A stretch of DNA of 6,875 nt from Synechococcales cyanobacterium PMM_0085 (GTDB lineage: Bacteria; Cyanobacteriota; Cyanobacteriia; Elainellales; Elainellaceae): positions 1-6,875 of the forward strand of contig CASBQJ010000512.1 of NCBI GenBank assembly GCA_949127705.1, given 5' to 3'. Position numbers and translations under genes: made by a program. Each line of letters begins with the position of its first letter. The stretch's first letter is position 1. Positions 1 to 5,515 of the stretch are shown here, piece after piece. The notes beneath the pieces are model-generated. The model worked only from the letters and a program-made list of their open reading frames with translations, made no database searches and was not told the origin of the DNA.

Positions 1-12
1 AGATCTCGACCA

Positions 13-178
13 CCCGCCTAAATCCTGATGCAAATGCTTCATCCTTACGGGATTCACCCATCGATTACCCCGCCTAAATCCTGATGCAAATGCTTCATCC
101 TACGGGATTCACCCATCGATTACCCCGCCGAAATCCTGATGCAAATGCTTCATCCTACGGGATTCACCCATCAATTAC
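13..178. repeat. Three tandem copies of a 55-bp unit
   Basis: Three head-to-tail copies lie at 13-68 (56 bp, one extra T near 45), 69-123 and 124-178. Copies 1 and 2 differ only by that T. Copy 3 carries a T-to-G change at 130 and a G-to-A change at 173. Each unit can fold: TGATGC and GCTTCA pair around AAAT with one T-T mismatch, and AATCC and GGATT can close the structure outside. The unit length is not a multiple of three, and no reading frame is kept across copies, so this is not a coding repeat. Similar hairpin-forming intergenic repeats are common in cyanobacteria, but I cannot assign this one to a named family. The last copy contains the stop codon of the gene remnant at 164-283, so the unit may have arisen by duplicating that gene's 3' end. 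Confidence 0.95.
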
Positions 179-283
179 CGTCACCATGCGCCCCTCGATC
201 GCCGCCCACACCTGCGGCGACACCCGCACTGCCGACTGCTGGCACTGCACCATCAGTAGCTGCGCCGCGAAATAATTTTGTCA
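164..283 (-). pseudogene. Possible 3' remnant of a decayed gene
   Basis: On the minus strand an open frame of 39 codons runs from just after an in-frame TGA (281-283) to a TGA at 164-166; the only ATG in it is at 251-253, giving 29 residues. Third codon positions are almost all G or C (CAG, GTG, CTG, TCG, GCG), which looks like real coding sequence of a GC-rich cyanobacterial gene and contrasts with the AT-rich DNA upstream of it. The peptide contains VSPQVWAAIEG and ends VTVIDG. It is far too short to be a domain, and I do not recognise the family. I infer that this is the C-terminus of a gene whose 5' part was lost, with the break near 270-283. It could also be a chance open frame. Confidence 0.35.
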
Positions 284-485
284 TAGACCTTAAATAATGC
301 TATCTATTGCCTTGCATGGACAGCTGTACCAGATAGAGTATTTACAAGGAACACCATAGACTTTGATCACGTCTTTTGCCTAGCTTCAATGTCGGCACTA
401 AATGATTTGGGGTGCGACTGCGATGTCCAAGTGATCCAAGTAAGTTCCACCTTTCTTGTAACGTAACGTTCCGGTTTTAAAGCTC
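284..485. other. Intergenic region, no gene seen
   Basis: About 200 bp of moderately AT-rich sequence between the remnant and the 76-aa gene. No open frame of note is present. A small dyad, AACGT-A-ACGTT, lies at 460-470, about 15 bp before the ATG at 486; it could be a regulator site, but nothing else supports that. I see no clear -35/-10 pair and no strong Shine-Dalgarno before 486. Confidence 0.5.
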
Positions 486-716
486 ATGATTCAACAATCC
501 AATAACGCTGTCCCTGCTGATTTGCAAGAGACCCTCAACCAAATTTCTGAACGGTCTACCGATCGTAAAGATGAAATTGTTGATTTGCTCAGCGATGAAC
601 AACCTCGAAAAAGTCGGCTAATCGAGTCATCTTACGATCGCTGCATCTGGTGGGAAGGCTGTTACTACTGCCAAGATGAAAACAAGCAGTGGCAGCGCGT
701 GAAATGCTTTATGTAA
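486..716 (+). CDS. Hypothetical 76-aa cysteine-containing protein
   Basis: I do not recognise a named family. The first 45 residues are polar and probably helical or disordered (DLQETLNQI, DEIVDLL). The last 27 form a compact aromatic and cysteine-rich tail (YDRCIWWEGCYYC, then KCFM at the end). The four cysteines, C53, C59, C62 and C74, include a CxxC pair and could bind a metal, but the spacing (C-x5-CxxC-x11-C) does not match a finger I know. There is no signal peptide or membrane segment. The ATG at 486 has no obvious Shine-Dalgarno, which is common in cyanobacteria. The gene converges on the haem/HAMP gene, with only 3 bp between the two stop codons and no terminator hairpin. The ordered tail and normal composition argue for a real gene; the function is unknown. 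Confidence 0.7.
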   Translation: MIQQSNNAVPADLQETLNQISERSTDRKDEIVDLLSDEQPRKSRLIESSYDRCIWWEGCYYCQDENKQWQRVKCFM

Positions 717-719
717 GCC

Positions 720-1826
720 TCAAACAGGCGGTTCAGGTGGTTCAGGCCGATTAGATGCGCGATCATCGGACTGGGGCGATCGCTTTCGATAGGTTCTGGC
801 CTTTTTCTGCAATTCTTGGAAATAATCACTCTCAGTGATTTGAGCCACTTCCTTAGCTCGTTTGACGTGATCAATTTCAATTTTCAACTCGCGTACCCGC
901 TGTTTCAACGCGGCTTCACGGGAAATTACTTCTCGCACCATCGTTTGAAACACCCGCGCCAGCTGCCCAAGCTCATCCCCACGGGTTGCCACAGCCGCTA
1001 GGCCGTGGGGATGTTCCAGTTTGCGAGCCTCCTCAGCGGTTAAATTTCCTGCGGTTAATCGCTGGGAAACGTTGGCTAGCCGCTGCACGGGCTGTAATAC
1101 TGTGGGCTTCAACAGCGCATTGGTTAAAAGAGTGGCGATCGCAAATAGGCCCAGAAAAATCCCCATAATGGCCGTGAATGCACGATGGGAGTTTTGAAAC
1201 ACCGTTTCAGCCGGAACGTACACCACTTGAGACCCCAGCACTTCATTTAGCTTCCAATTAAAGCCGTTTTTGTCGCCATATATCCGCAGCATTGCCGCTG
1301 GGGCTTTTTCTGGCACACTATGACACCGCAAGCAGGTGGGGTTTTTAATCGCAATCGGACGGGCGCTATAAAACATTCGGCCTTGCTGATCCAGCTGGCG
1401 AAACCCTGAAAGGCTTGAGGTAGCTGAATCTTGGCGAAATTTCTGAATCAGCGCCACTTCAAATGGATCGGCCTGGTCGGCGGGGTTGGTCGGATTTAGC
1501 ATGGCTTGCTTGTAAGCCAAATCCTGGTACGCCTTTTGCTGGTGCAAAATTTCAAACACCCGCCGCGCCGCATAGGCTGGGACTTGCTCTGGCGCAAAAT
1601 CTTCAGCACCTTGATTGGCAGACAGCAGCGGCGTAACCTGCTGATTGGTATAGTCTCGAACCGAAGAAATTGTCTCTAGCAGCACCGTCCCGCGCTCGGC
1701 CACTTGGGTTTCGGCTTTTCGTAGCAGAACGTTAGATAGCACTGCACCGCCAATACAGCTACCAATCAAAAACACCAAAAGTAAAAGCGCACTAAATTTT
1801 GTTCCAAGCTTGAGAGTGTTAAACAT
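720..1826 (-). CDS. Tll0287-like (DUF3365) haem-c sensor protein with HAMP domain
   Basis: Predicted inner-membrane protein of 368 residues, numbered from the ATG at 1826. A membrane segment (about 11-34) leads to an extracytoplasmic Tll0287-like/DUF3365 domain (about 40-210) carrying CLRCH at 165-169. This is a CxxCH site for covalent haem c, so maturation by the cytochrome c system is expected. A second membrane segment (about 217-239) is followed by a HAMP domain (about 239-299), a coiled coil (about 297-346, RVRELKIEIDHVKRAKEVAQ) and a proline-rich tail. The only other cysteine, C24, lies inside the first membrane segment. The architecture implies redox or ligand sensing outside the membrane with signalling inward, but no kinase, cyclase or phosphatase domain follows. 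An ATG six codons upstream (1844) is possible; I prefer 1826 because AGGA precedes it and MFNTLKLGTKF resembles family N-termini. The domain call is firm; the partner is unknown. Confidence 0.92.
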   Translation of the reverse strand: MFNTLKLGTKFSALLLLVFLIGSCIGGAVLSNVLLRKAETQVAERGTVLLETISSVRDYTNQQVTPLLSANQGAEDFAPEQVPAYAARRVFEILHQQKAYQDLAYKQAMLNPTNPADQADPFEVALIQKFRQDSATSSLSGFRQLDQQGRMFYSARPIAIKNPTCLRCHSVPEKAPAAMLRIYGDKNGFNWKLNEVLGSQVVYVPAETVFQNSHRAFTAIMGIFLGLFAIATLLTNALLKPTVLQPVQRLANVSQRLTAGNLTAEEARKLEHPHGLAAVATRGDELGQLARVFQTMVREVISREAALKQRVRELKIEIDHVKRAKEVAQITESDYFQELQKKARTYRKRSPQSDDRASNRPEPPEPPV

Positions 1827-1897
1827 GGCTTCCTGTTTCGCCATTGGGGATGGCTACACTTGACAGAAGCCAACATCTTAGCCTTCTGGTTTGAGCA

Positions 1898-2293
1898 ATG
1901 TCTTCAAATAAGTTAAACCAGGAGCCTGACCAGCTAAACCAGGAGCCTGACGGCGGCCAGGTTGTCAATTTATTTGCCTACCGCGCTACCCATCCCGCTG
2001 GGTTGCAGCAGGTGGACAACCCAGTCGGAGACGACAACGATGGCGCGCTACTGAAGGCGGCTGCGCGGGCGGCAATGCTGCTGGTGGCGTGGGGGAACTG
2101 GGGAACGTTATATGGGCGCGATCGCACCGTTCTCACCTTGTTAGCGGCCACCCGCCCGCTCTACTGCCTGAGCATCAATCACTCTGGCCAGCCCCGCCAC
2201 CCGCTTTATTTGCGGGCAGATACGCAGCCTATGCTGTTCCAGGTTCCAGACTCAACGCTGAACCCAATACCCAATCGCGCAACAGACTATTAA
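1898..2293 (+). CDS. DUF1643 domain protein, N-terminally truncated
   Basis: Residues 22-115 match the second part of DUF1643, a family of unknown function: NLFAYRAT at 24-31, NPVGDDND at 41-48, AWGNWG at 64-69 and GQPRHPLYL at 97-105. Full-length members, as I recall them, carry about 70 further residues upstream with a conserved NPSTAD...DDPT core. Here that part is absent. An in-frame TGA sits at 1892-1894, immediately before the ATG at 1898, so the missing part is not encoded upstream. In its place is a 7-residue duplication (LNQEPDQ-LNQEPDG) encoded by an exact DNA repeat. The last 17 residues lie beyond the usual family end and overlap the 3' end of the hydrolase gene. No Shine-Dalgarno precedes the ATG. 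The frame is still open and its codon use is coding-like, so this may be a recent gene fragment or a shortened functional variant. Confidence 0.8.
   Translation: MSSNKLNQEPDQLNQEPDGGQVVNLFAYRATHPAGLQQVDNPVGDDNDGALLKAAARAAMLLVAWGNWGTLYGRDRTVLTLLAATRPLYCLSINHSGQPRHPLYLRADTQPMLFQVPDSTLNPIPNRATDY
1914..1951 (+). repeat. Exact 17-bp direct repeat, 21-bp period
   Basis: Two identical 17-bp copies, TAAACCAGGAGCCTGAC, lie at 1914-1930 and 1935-1951, separated by CAGC. The 21-bp period keeps the frame and encodes the duplicated LNQEPD near the start of the DUF1643 fragment. Each copy contains AGGAG. Confidence 0.95.
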
Positions 2294-3137
2294 CTTGATC
2301 GGGCACCTCATCATGAGGACAGTGGCCCGCCTGAAGATAATGTTCGCTCAGACCTGGATAATACTGACGAAACTTTGCGCCCCTTGCAGTGGACTGCATC
2401 CAAGGATCACCTGTCCCCCACAGCATTAATAATGGGCAGGTCATTTGGCTCAGCAACACATCATTTTTTTCACCTTGGGGCGACTTAAATACCGACGCAA
2501 ACACCACAGCCGCTCCCGGATCGCAGGAAGGACGATAAATATCGTCTACGAGTTGGTCGGTAACTGCCGTTTGATCTAAATACACTTTTTGCAGTGTTTT
2601 GCGGATCACCGATTTCTGCCGCACATATTGGAACAACAAAAAGCTGGGTAGGGGTTGCAGAAGCAGCGATCGCACGGCTTTTCCCATCACTTGCCGCACT
2701 GGGTCAGACTGGGTTGGAGGTGCCGCTTCGGTAAACGATCCGGCACAGTTCAACAGCACCAGCCCTGCTACCGCCTGAGGCCGTTGTGCTGCCACACACA
2801 ACGCCGCATAGCCCCCTAACGAATTGCCTGCTAGCACGGCTGGCCGGCCAATCACCTCGATCATAAAATCGTGTAGCTGGTCACGCCAGAGATCGCCACT
2901 GTAAACCCAGTCAGGCTTGGCAGAGCGCCCAAAGCCAAGCAAATCAATCGCCCAGACCTCAAAGTCTTGACTTAAGCCATCAATGTTTTTGTGCCAATGG
3001 TCGGTTGAGGCTCCAAACCCATGCACTAGTAAAAGGGGAGGTCGATCTGGATGCGGCTCCCCGGCCTTGACGGAGTAAACAGATTGCCCCCGCCATTGCC
3101 AGACGGTGCCAGTGGGACGGGCGATCGCAGTTTGCAT
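2229..3137 (-). CDS. Alpha/beta-fold hydrolase, pheophytinase-like group
   Basis: A soluble alpha/beta hydrolase of 302 residues. HGFGAS at 39-44 is the HG-x oxyanion-hole turn. GNSLGG around S106 is the nucleophile elbow, GTGDPW supplies the acid (D244), and AGHCPHDEVP supplies the histidine (H272, with H275 close by). The cap region (about 135-205) is helical, with a hydrophobic stretch around PLPSFLLFQYV. The GNSLGGY and GHCPHDEVP signatures resemble plant pheophytinase and its many cyanobacterial relatives, which suggests an ester substrate, perhaps lipid- or pigment-like. The substrate cannot be read from sequence. There is no signal peptide. The frame also allows a TTG start at 3146, but the ATG at 3137 gives MQTAIARPTG and is more likely. 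The 3' end overlaps the convergent DUF1643 fragment by 65 bp. It appears to be a single-gene unit. Confidence 0.93.
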   Translation of the reverse strand: MQTAIARPTGTVWQWRGQSVYSVKAGEPHPDRPPLLLVHGFGASTDHWHKNIDGLSQDFEVWAIDLLGFGRSAKPDWVYSGDLWRDQLHDFMIEVIGRPAVLAGNSLGGYAALCVAAQRPQAVAGLVLLNCAGSFTEAAPPTQSDPVRQVMGKAVRSLLLQPLPSFLLFQYVRQKSVIRKTLQKVYLDQTAVTDQLVDDIYRPSCDPGAAVVFASVFKSPQGEKNDVLLSQMTCPLLMLWGTGDPWMQSTARGAKFRQYYPGLSEHYLQAGHCPHDEVPDQVNSLLRDWVLGSALSLEPGTA

Positions 3138-3165
3138 ACATGCCAAATGTAAAGATATATTAACT

Positions 3166-3195
3166 ATTCTAAATACCCGGCTCCCAAAAAAACAA
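3166..3195 (-). promoter_or_regulatory. Candidate promoter for the hydrolase gene
   Basis: Reading the minus strand, TTGTTT (3195-3190) and TAGAAT (3171-3166) are separated by 18 bp and lie about 30 bp upstream of the ATG at 3137. The boxes are close to sigma-70 consensus, but the T-run at the -35 makes chance matches easy. Confidence 0.35.
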
Positions 3196-3293
3196 AAACT
3201 CGACAGAACCTAACCAATCTGCTATGCAAAGCCTGCCTATTTTTAGGCTAAGGGGAGGGAGCTAGAGTTGCATAAATGAGAGAGTCGCTCGAA

Positions 3294-3323
3294 GGCGATC
3301 GCGCTACTGACTGGGCGATCGCC
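3294..3323. repeat. Paired HIP1 sites forming a 9-bp inverted repeat
   Basis: GGCGATCGC at 3294-3302 and GCGATCGCC at 3315-3323 are exact inverse copies, 12 bp apart, each containing the HIP1 octamer. A run of six T follows at 3337-3342, so the pair could act as a weak plus-strand terminator. Because HIP1 is itself palindromic, any two sites can pair, and the structure may be incidental. Confidence 0.6.
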
Positions 3324-3617
3324 GCCTCCAATCGCATTTTTTGACTCCCGCGTCCATGGCTGTATTTTGGCTCAACCCCATAGCCCAGACAAAAATTCGC
3401 AGCCAAACTTGCTGTAAACCGACCTCAAGACTAATGCTTTGGCCAGAAAAATTTAACTCGTCGCCAGCTCACGTAGTACAAGTATTCTTAAATAATAGAT
3501 TAACTTTTATGTCTCAATTCTTTACTTATTATTTTTAATTTAACGTTTCAGCACCTGCTCTATGAACTCTTAATTCTCCGTTGTGGCGGCGTAGAAATGA
3601 TATAAGAAGAGAGGAGG

Positions 3618-3631
3618 CATCTGCACAGATG
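3618..3631. promoter_or_regulatory. Dyad CATCTG-CA-CAGATG
   Basis: A perfect 6-bp dyad with a 2-bp centre, about 136 bp upstream of the ATG at 3767 and just downstream of a TATAAG box (3601-3606). The size and placement suit a dimeric regulator site near a promoter, but there is no good -35 box, and chance is possible. Confidence 0.3.
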
Positions 3632-3693
3632 TTCAATAATTGCTCAGCGCATCCTTCCATCTTCTTGAGAAAGTGTGAGGGTGGGTAGTTCTG

Positions 3694-3712
3694 TTGAATG
3701 CTTTTCATTCAA
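3694..3712 (+). promoter_or_regulatory. Leader hairpin TTGAATG-CTTTT-CATTCAA
   Basis: A perfect 7-bp inverted repeat around a 5-nt loop, 55 bp before the ATG at 3767. It is AT-rich and lacks a T-run, so it is not a terminator. It could be an RNA hairpin in the 5' UTR or a protein-binding site. It contains an in-frame upstream ATG (3698) that would add 23 residues, which I do not think is used. Confidence 0.3.
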
Positions 3713-3756
3713 ACATACTACGTATCCCGTCAAAGAATAACGTCCCAGAACTATCC

Positions 3757-3762
3757 AGGAGG
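3757..3762 (+). promoter_or_regulatory. Strong Shine-Dalgarno deciding the start at 3767
   Basis: AGGAGG, four bases before ATG 3767, is the best ribosome binding site in the window. It supports the shorter 69-codon reading over the in-frame ATG at 3698. Confidence 0.8.
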
Positions 3763-3766
3763 TTTT

Positions 3767-3976
3767 ATGCAATATCTATTAATGGATGCTCACCAAAGAT
3801 TTTTGGGCACATTCAGTTCCCAAGCAACGCTTATTGTAGGTGATACGTTTCAAAATCAAAATAACCAAACCTACGCTGTTGTGGGGATGAATTGGTCTGG
3901 TCAAAAGAGCACTAAAACTCAAGCTTTAACTGTTATCCTTGTAGGCGCAGCGGCTAAAAAAGCTGAACTCAATTAA
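3767..3976 (+). CDS. Hypothetical 69-aa protein
   Basis: A small soluble protein I cannot assign to a named family. It begins MQYLLMDAHQRFLGTF and alternates hydrophobic and polar residues in a way that suggests a small beta-rich fold: LIVGDTF at 22-28, TYAVVGMNW at 35-43 and ALTVILVG at 53-60. It ends in a short lysine-containing tail. It has no cysteine, no signal peptide and no transmembrane helix. Similar short proteins with a VGDTFQ...TYAVVG pattern occur in cyanobacteria as far as I remember, all of unknown function. The frame extends upstream to ATG 3698, but the near-perfect Shine-Dalgarno at 3757-3762 fixes the start at 3767. It stands alone, with a long leader, and is followed by a hairpin at 4080-4110, so it is probably a monocistronic and well-translated gene. 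Confidence 0.8.
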   Translation: MQYLLMDAHQRFLGTFSSQATLIVGDTFQNQNNQTYAVVGMNWSGQKSTKTQALTVILVGAAAKKAELN

Positions 3977-4052
3977 TTGATCACGAGCTGATTGGTCGAT
4001 GACTAATTGATCAGCGGCGCGTCTACGAAACGCAATATTTTTTACACTGGCT

Positions 4053-4074
4053 TAATTTCGTACTAATTTCGTAC
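4053..4074 (+). repeat. Exact 11-bp tandem duplication
   Basis: TAATTTCGTAC occurs twice with no gap (4053-4063 and 4064-4074), immediately before the terminator hairpin. It looks like a recent slippage event. Confidence 0.9.
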
Positions 4075-4079
4075 CAAGG

Positions 4080-4110
4080 TAGGGCGTGGGAATAGCATTT
4101 CCACGCCCTA
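4080..4110 (+). terminator. Rho-independent-type hairpin after the 69-aa gene
   Basis: TAGGGCGTGG (4080-4089) pairs exactly with CCACGCCCTA (4101-4110). One G-T and one A-T pair continue inward around a 7-nt loop. TATTTATGT follows on the plus strand, a weak U-tract. It can serve the upstream 69-aa gene, about 100 bp away. The minus-strand side lacks a T-run, so it is less convincing as a sipA terminator, although it lies where one would be expected. Confidence 0.65.
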
Positions 4111-4124
4111 TATTTATGTCAAGT

Positions 4125-4156
4125 ATTACTTATGTCCAGCATTACTTATGTCCAGC
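4125..4156. repeat. Exact 16-bp tandem duplication
   Basis: ATTACTTATGTCCAGC occurs twice with no gap (4125-4140 and 4141-4156). It abuts the stop codon of sipA (minus strand, 4158-4160) and so lies in its 3' untranslated region. Confidence 0.95.
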
Positions 4157-4157
4157 G

Positions 4158-4394
4158 TCACTCTACATTTTCTACAACACCTTCCAAGTATTGGCTCTCC
4201 AATAAAAATGCACCTCGATCAAAGCGCACTCCCCAATACCCCCCTGGTCGGCGATCGAGCACAATGCCTTCTTCCCCTAGATGAATTAAGTTAGGCGGGC
4301 GCAGCATGGGCATGGGTTCAGCAGTTTTAATATAGGGCGGTAAGGCCACGACTCGGACTCGATCGCCTACTAAAAATTCTTTGGCATCAGACAT
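4158..4394 (-). CDS. sipA: SipA-like regulatory protein (DUF3148)
   Basis: At 78 residues the protein has the usual length of SipA, a small protein that binds the histidine kinase NblS (Hik33) in cyanobacteria and modulates its signalling in high-light and nutrient-stress acclimation. The sequence shows the family pattern: FLVGDRVRVV at 7-16, PPYIKTAEPMPMLRPP at 19-34, LGEEGIVL at 39-46 and RRPGGYWGVRFDRGAFLLESQYLE at 48-71. The alternating hydrophobic strands and glycine turns fit its small SH3-like beta fold. It is cytoplasmic, with no cysteine. The ATG at 4394 is the only sensible start; no Shine-Dalgarno precedes it. The gene is alone on its strand and diverges from the ion channel gene across 229 bp, so the two might share a regulatory region, though nothing in the sequence proves that. 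The assignment is by pattern memory but is strong. Confidence 0.95.
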   Translation of the reverse strand: MSDAKEFLVGDRVRVVALPPYIKTAEPMPMLRPPNLIHLGEEGIVLDRRPGGYWGVRFDRGAFLLESQYLEGVVENVE

Positions 4395-4505
4395 AGGAAG
4401 ATTTTAGAATTTGAATGTGACAGGGGAACTGAAGCACCAGGATTAGCCATGACCTCACAATACACTGCACGGCGCATCACGGGCTGAATGGGTTGAACGC
4501 AGCTT

Positions 4506-4540
4506 GTTTAAGCTGATTTAAACGCAGAGGCGATCGCCTC
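4506..4540. promoter_or_regulatory. Two palindromes in the sipA/channel divergent region
   Basis: GTTTAA and TTAAAC (4506-4511 and 4518-4523) form a 6-bp dyad around GCTGAT. Next to it, GAGGCGATCGCCTC (4527-4540) is a perfect 14-bp palindrome centred on a HIP1 site. They sit between two divergent genes, where an operator would be expected, but I recognise no specific regulator motif. Confidence 0.3.
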
Positions 4541-4603
4541 AGATACCCGTCAGGTTACCAGGTATTGTCTCGATCGACTGAAGGCATGGTTAACCCTCCT
4601 CTC

Positions 4604-4609
4604 TATACA
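4604..4609 (+). promoter_or_regulatory. Candidate -10 box for the ion channel gene
   Basis: TATACA lies 14 bp before ATG 4624, which would give a leader of only a few bases. No -35 box is found at the right distance, so this is weak. Confidence 0.22.
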
Positions 4610-4623
4610 GACACCTAACGTTT

Positions 4624-5469
4624 ATGTTTTTTCTCATGCACTGGCGGCAAAAAATTAGTTTCTACCTCGACGATATCGAAACACCCATTGGCAAATTCAT
4701 TAACCTGATGATTACAGGGTTAGTGCTACTATCCTCTGCGATTTTTGCTGCCCAGACCTATACCCTATCGCCAGATCTTCGAAGTACTCTAGATGTTCTA
4801 GATACGATTATTTTAACTATTTTTTCGGCTGAATATTTACTCCGAGTTTGGTGTGCCGAAAATCGCCTAAAATTTATTTTTAGTCTATATGGCTTGATTG
4901 ATTTAATGGCAGTCCTCCCCTTTGTTTTAGGAGCCGTCGATATTCGATTTATTCGCATTTTTCGCTGGTTTAGAATTTTACGACTAATCCGATTCATTGA
5001 AGGGAAAACAGTTTTTGGCTATGTTACTAGTGAAGATGTTGCCATTTTTGTTCGAATTGTTTTCACCTTGTTTGCAATTGTGTTTGTGTACTCGGGGCTG
5101 ATTTATCAAGTTGAACACCCCGTTAATGGGGAGCTATTTAGCACTTTTTTAGATGCCGTTTATTTCTCAGTGTCTACTATTTCAACGGCTGGATTAGGAG
5201 ATATTGTCCCTATTTCTGAAATGGGGCGCTTGATGACGATTCTAATGGTGCTAACGGGGATTGTTTTTATCCCGTGGCAGCTAGGAGATCTGATTAAACA
5301 GCTAGTTAAAACCAGCAATCGGGTTGAAGTGACTTGCACAACCTGCGGGCTGTCGGTGCATGATGACGATGCGCGCTTTTGCAAGAGCTGCGGCACGCCT
5401 TTGCCAGACCGGATTCAGGCGGCATCACCCGACAACAGCTCACAGACGGGAGCATATAGAGTAGACTAA
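4624..5469 (+). CDS. Voltage-gated-type ion channel with C-terminal zinc ribbon
   Basis: A 281-residue inner-membrane protein with the six-helix layout of the ion_trans family: S1 about 26-46, S2 55-77, S3 84-103, S4 105-125, S5 138-161, pore helix 173-187 and S6 200-224. S4 carries arginine at every third residue (R108, 111, 114, 117, 120, 123), the hallmark of a voltage sensor. The loop before S6 reads STISTAGLGDIVP, so the filter is TAGLGD rather than the potassium-channel TVGYGD. Residues 238-256 form a CxxC-x11-CxxC zinc ribbon in the cytoplasmic tail, in place of an RCK domain. A tetrameric potassium or general cation channel is likely; selectivity is uncertain. ATG 4624 is used here; the ATG at 4636 is possible, and neither has a Shine-Dalgarno. 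The membrane part is about 35% GC and the tail about 63% by hand count. cysC follows 63 bp downstream. Confidence 0.92.
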   Translation: MFFLMHWRQKISFYLDDIETPIGKFINLMITGLVLLSSAIFAAQTYTLSPDLRSTLDVLDTIILTIFSAEYLLRVWCAENRLKFIFSLYGLIDLMAVLPFVLGAVDIRFIRIFRWFRILRLIRFIEGKTVFGYVTSEDVAIFVRIVFTLFAIVFVYSGLIYQVEHPVNGELFSTFLDAVYFSVSTISTAGLGDIVPISEMGRLMTILMVLTGIVFIPWQLGDLIKQLVKTSNRVEVTCTTCGLSVHDDDARFCKSCGTPLPDRIQAASPDNSSQTGAYRVD

Positions 5470-5515
5470 TCTTCAGTTTTGTTAACTCTGACAATAATTT
5501 TGTAACGCTTTCAAT

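Larger units (their letters stand above)
3138..3766. other. Gene-poor intergenic region of about 630 bp
   Basis: I see no convincing gene on either strand. The longest plus-strand frame (3341-3538) starts with TTG, lacks a Shine-Dalgarno, changes from GC-rich to AT-rich along its length and resembles nothing I know. A 22-codon ATG frame at 3276-3344 is too short to trust. The region holds the hydrolase promoter candidate, a pair of HIP1 sites (3295 and 3315), an AT-rich block (3480-3545) and two dyads (3618-3631 and 3694-3712) in the leader of the 69-aa gene. A long 5' UTR or a small RNA could lie here. Confidence 0.5.

Noticed and set aside
13..178. CRISPR array
   Set aside because: The copies are contiguous 55-bp units with no variable spacers, and there are no cas genes.
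84..275. 63-codon plus-strand frame across the 55-bp repeats
   Set aside because: The repeat is 55 bp, so each copy is read in a different frame. It has no Shine-Dalgarno, and the minus strand shows the more coding-like codon use.
389..466. 25-codon plus-strand ATG frame upstream of the 76-aa gene
   Set aside because: It is very short and has no Shine-Dalgarno or family resemblance; a chance frame is the simpler reading.
1860..1865. TTGACA as a -35 box for the DUF1643 fragment
   Set aside because: No acceptable -10 box follows at 16-18 bp.
3276..3344. 22-codon ATG frame spanning two HIP1 sites
   Set aside because: It is too short to support, the only purine-rich tract is too far from the ATG, and the HIP1 copies explain its GC-rich codons.
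3341..3538. 65-codon plus-strand frame in the intergenic region
   Set aside because: It starts with TTG, has no ribosome binding site, changes composition along its length and encodes no recognisable motif.
4019..4033. GCGT/ACGC hairpin followed by a T-rich run as a terminator of the 69-aa gene
   Set aside because: The stem is only 4 bp; the hairpin at 4080-4110 is far stronger.
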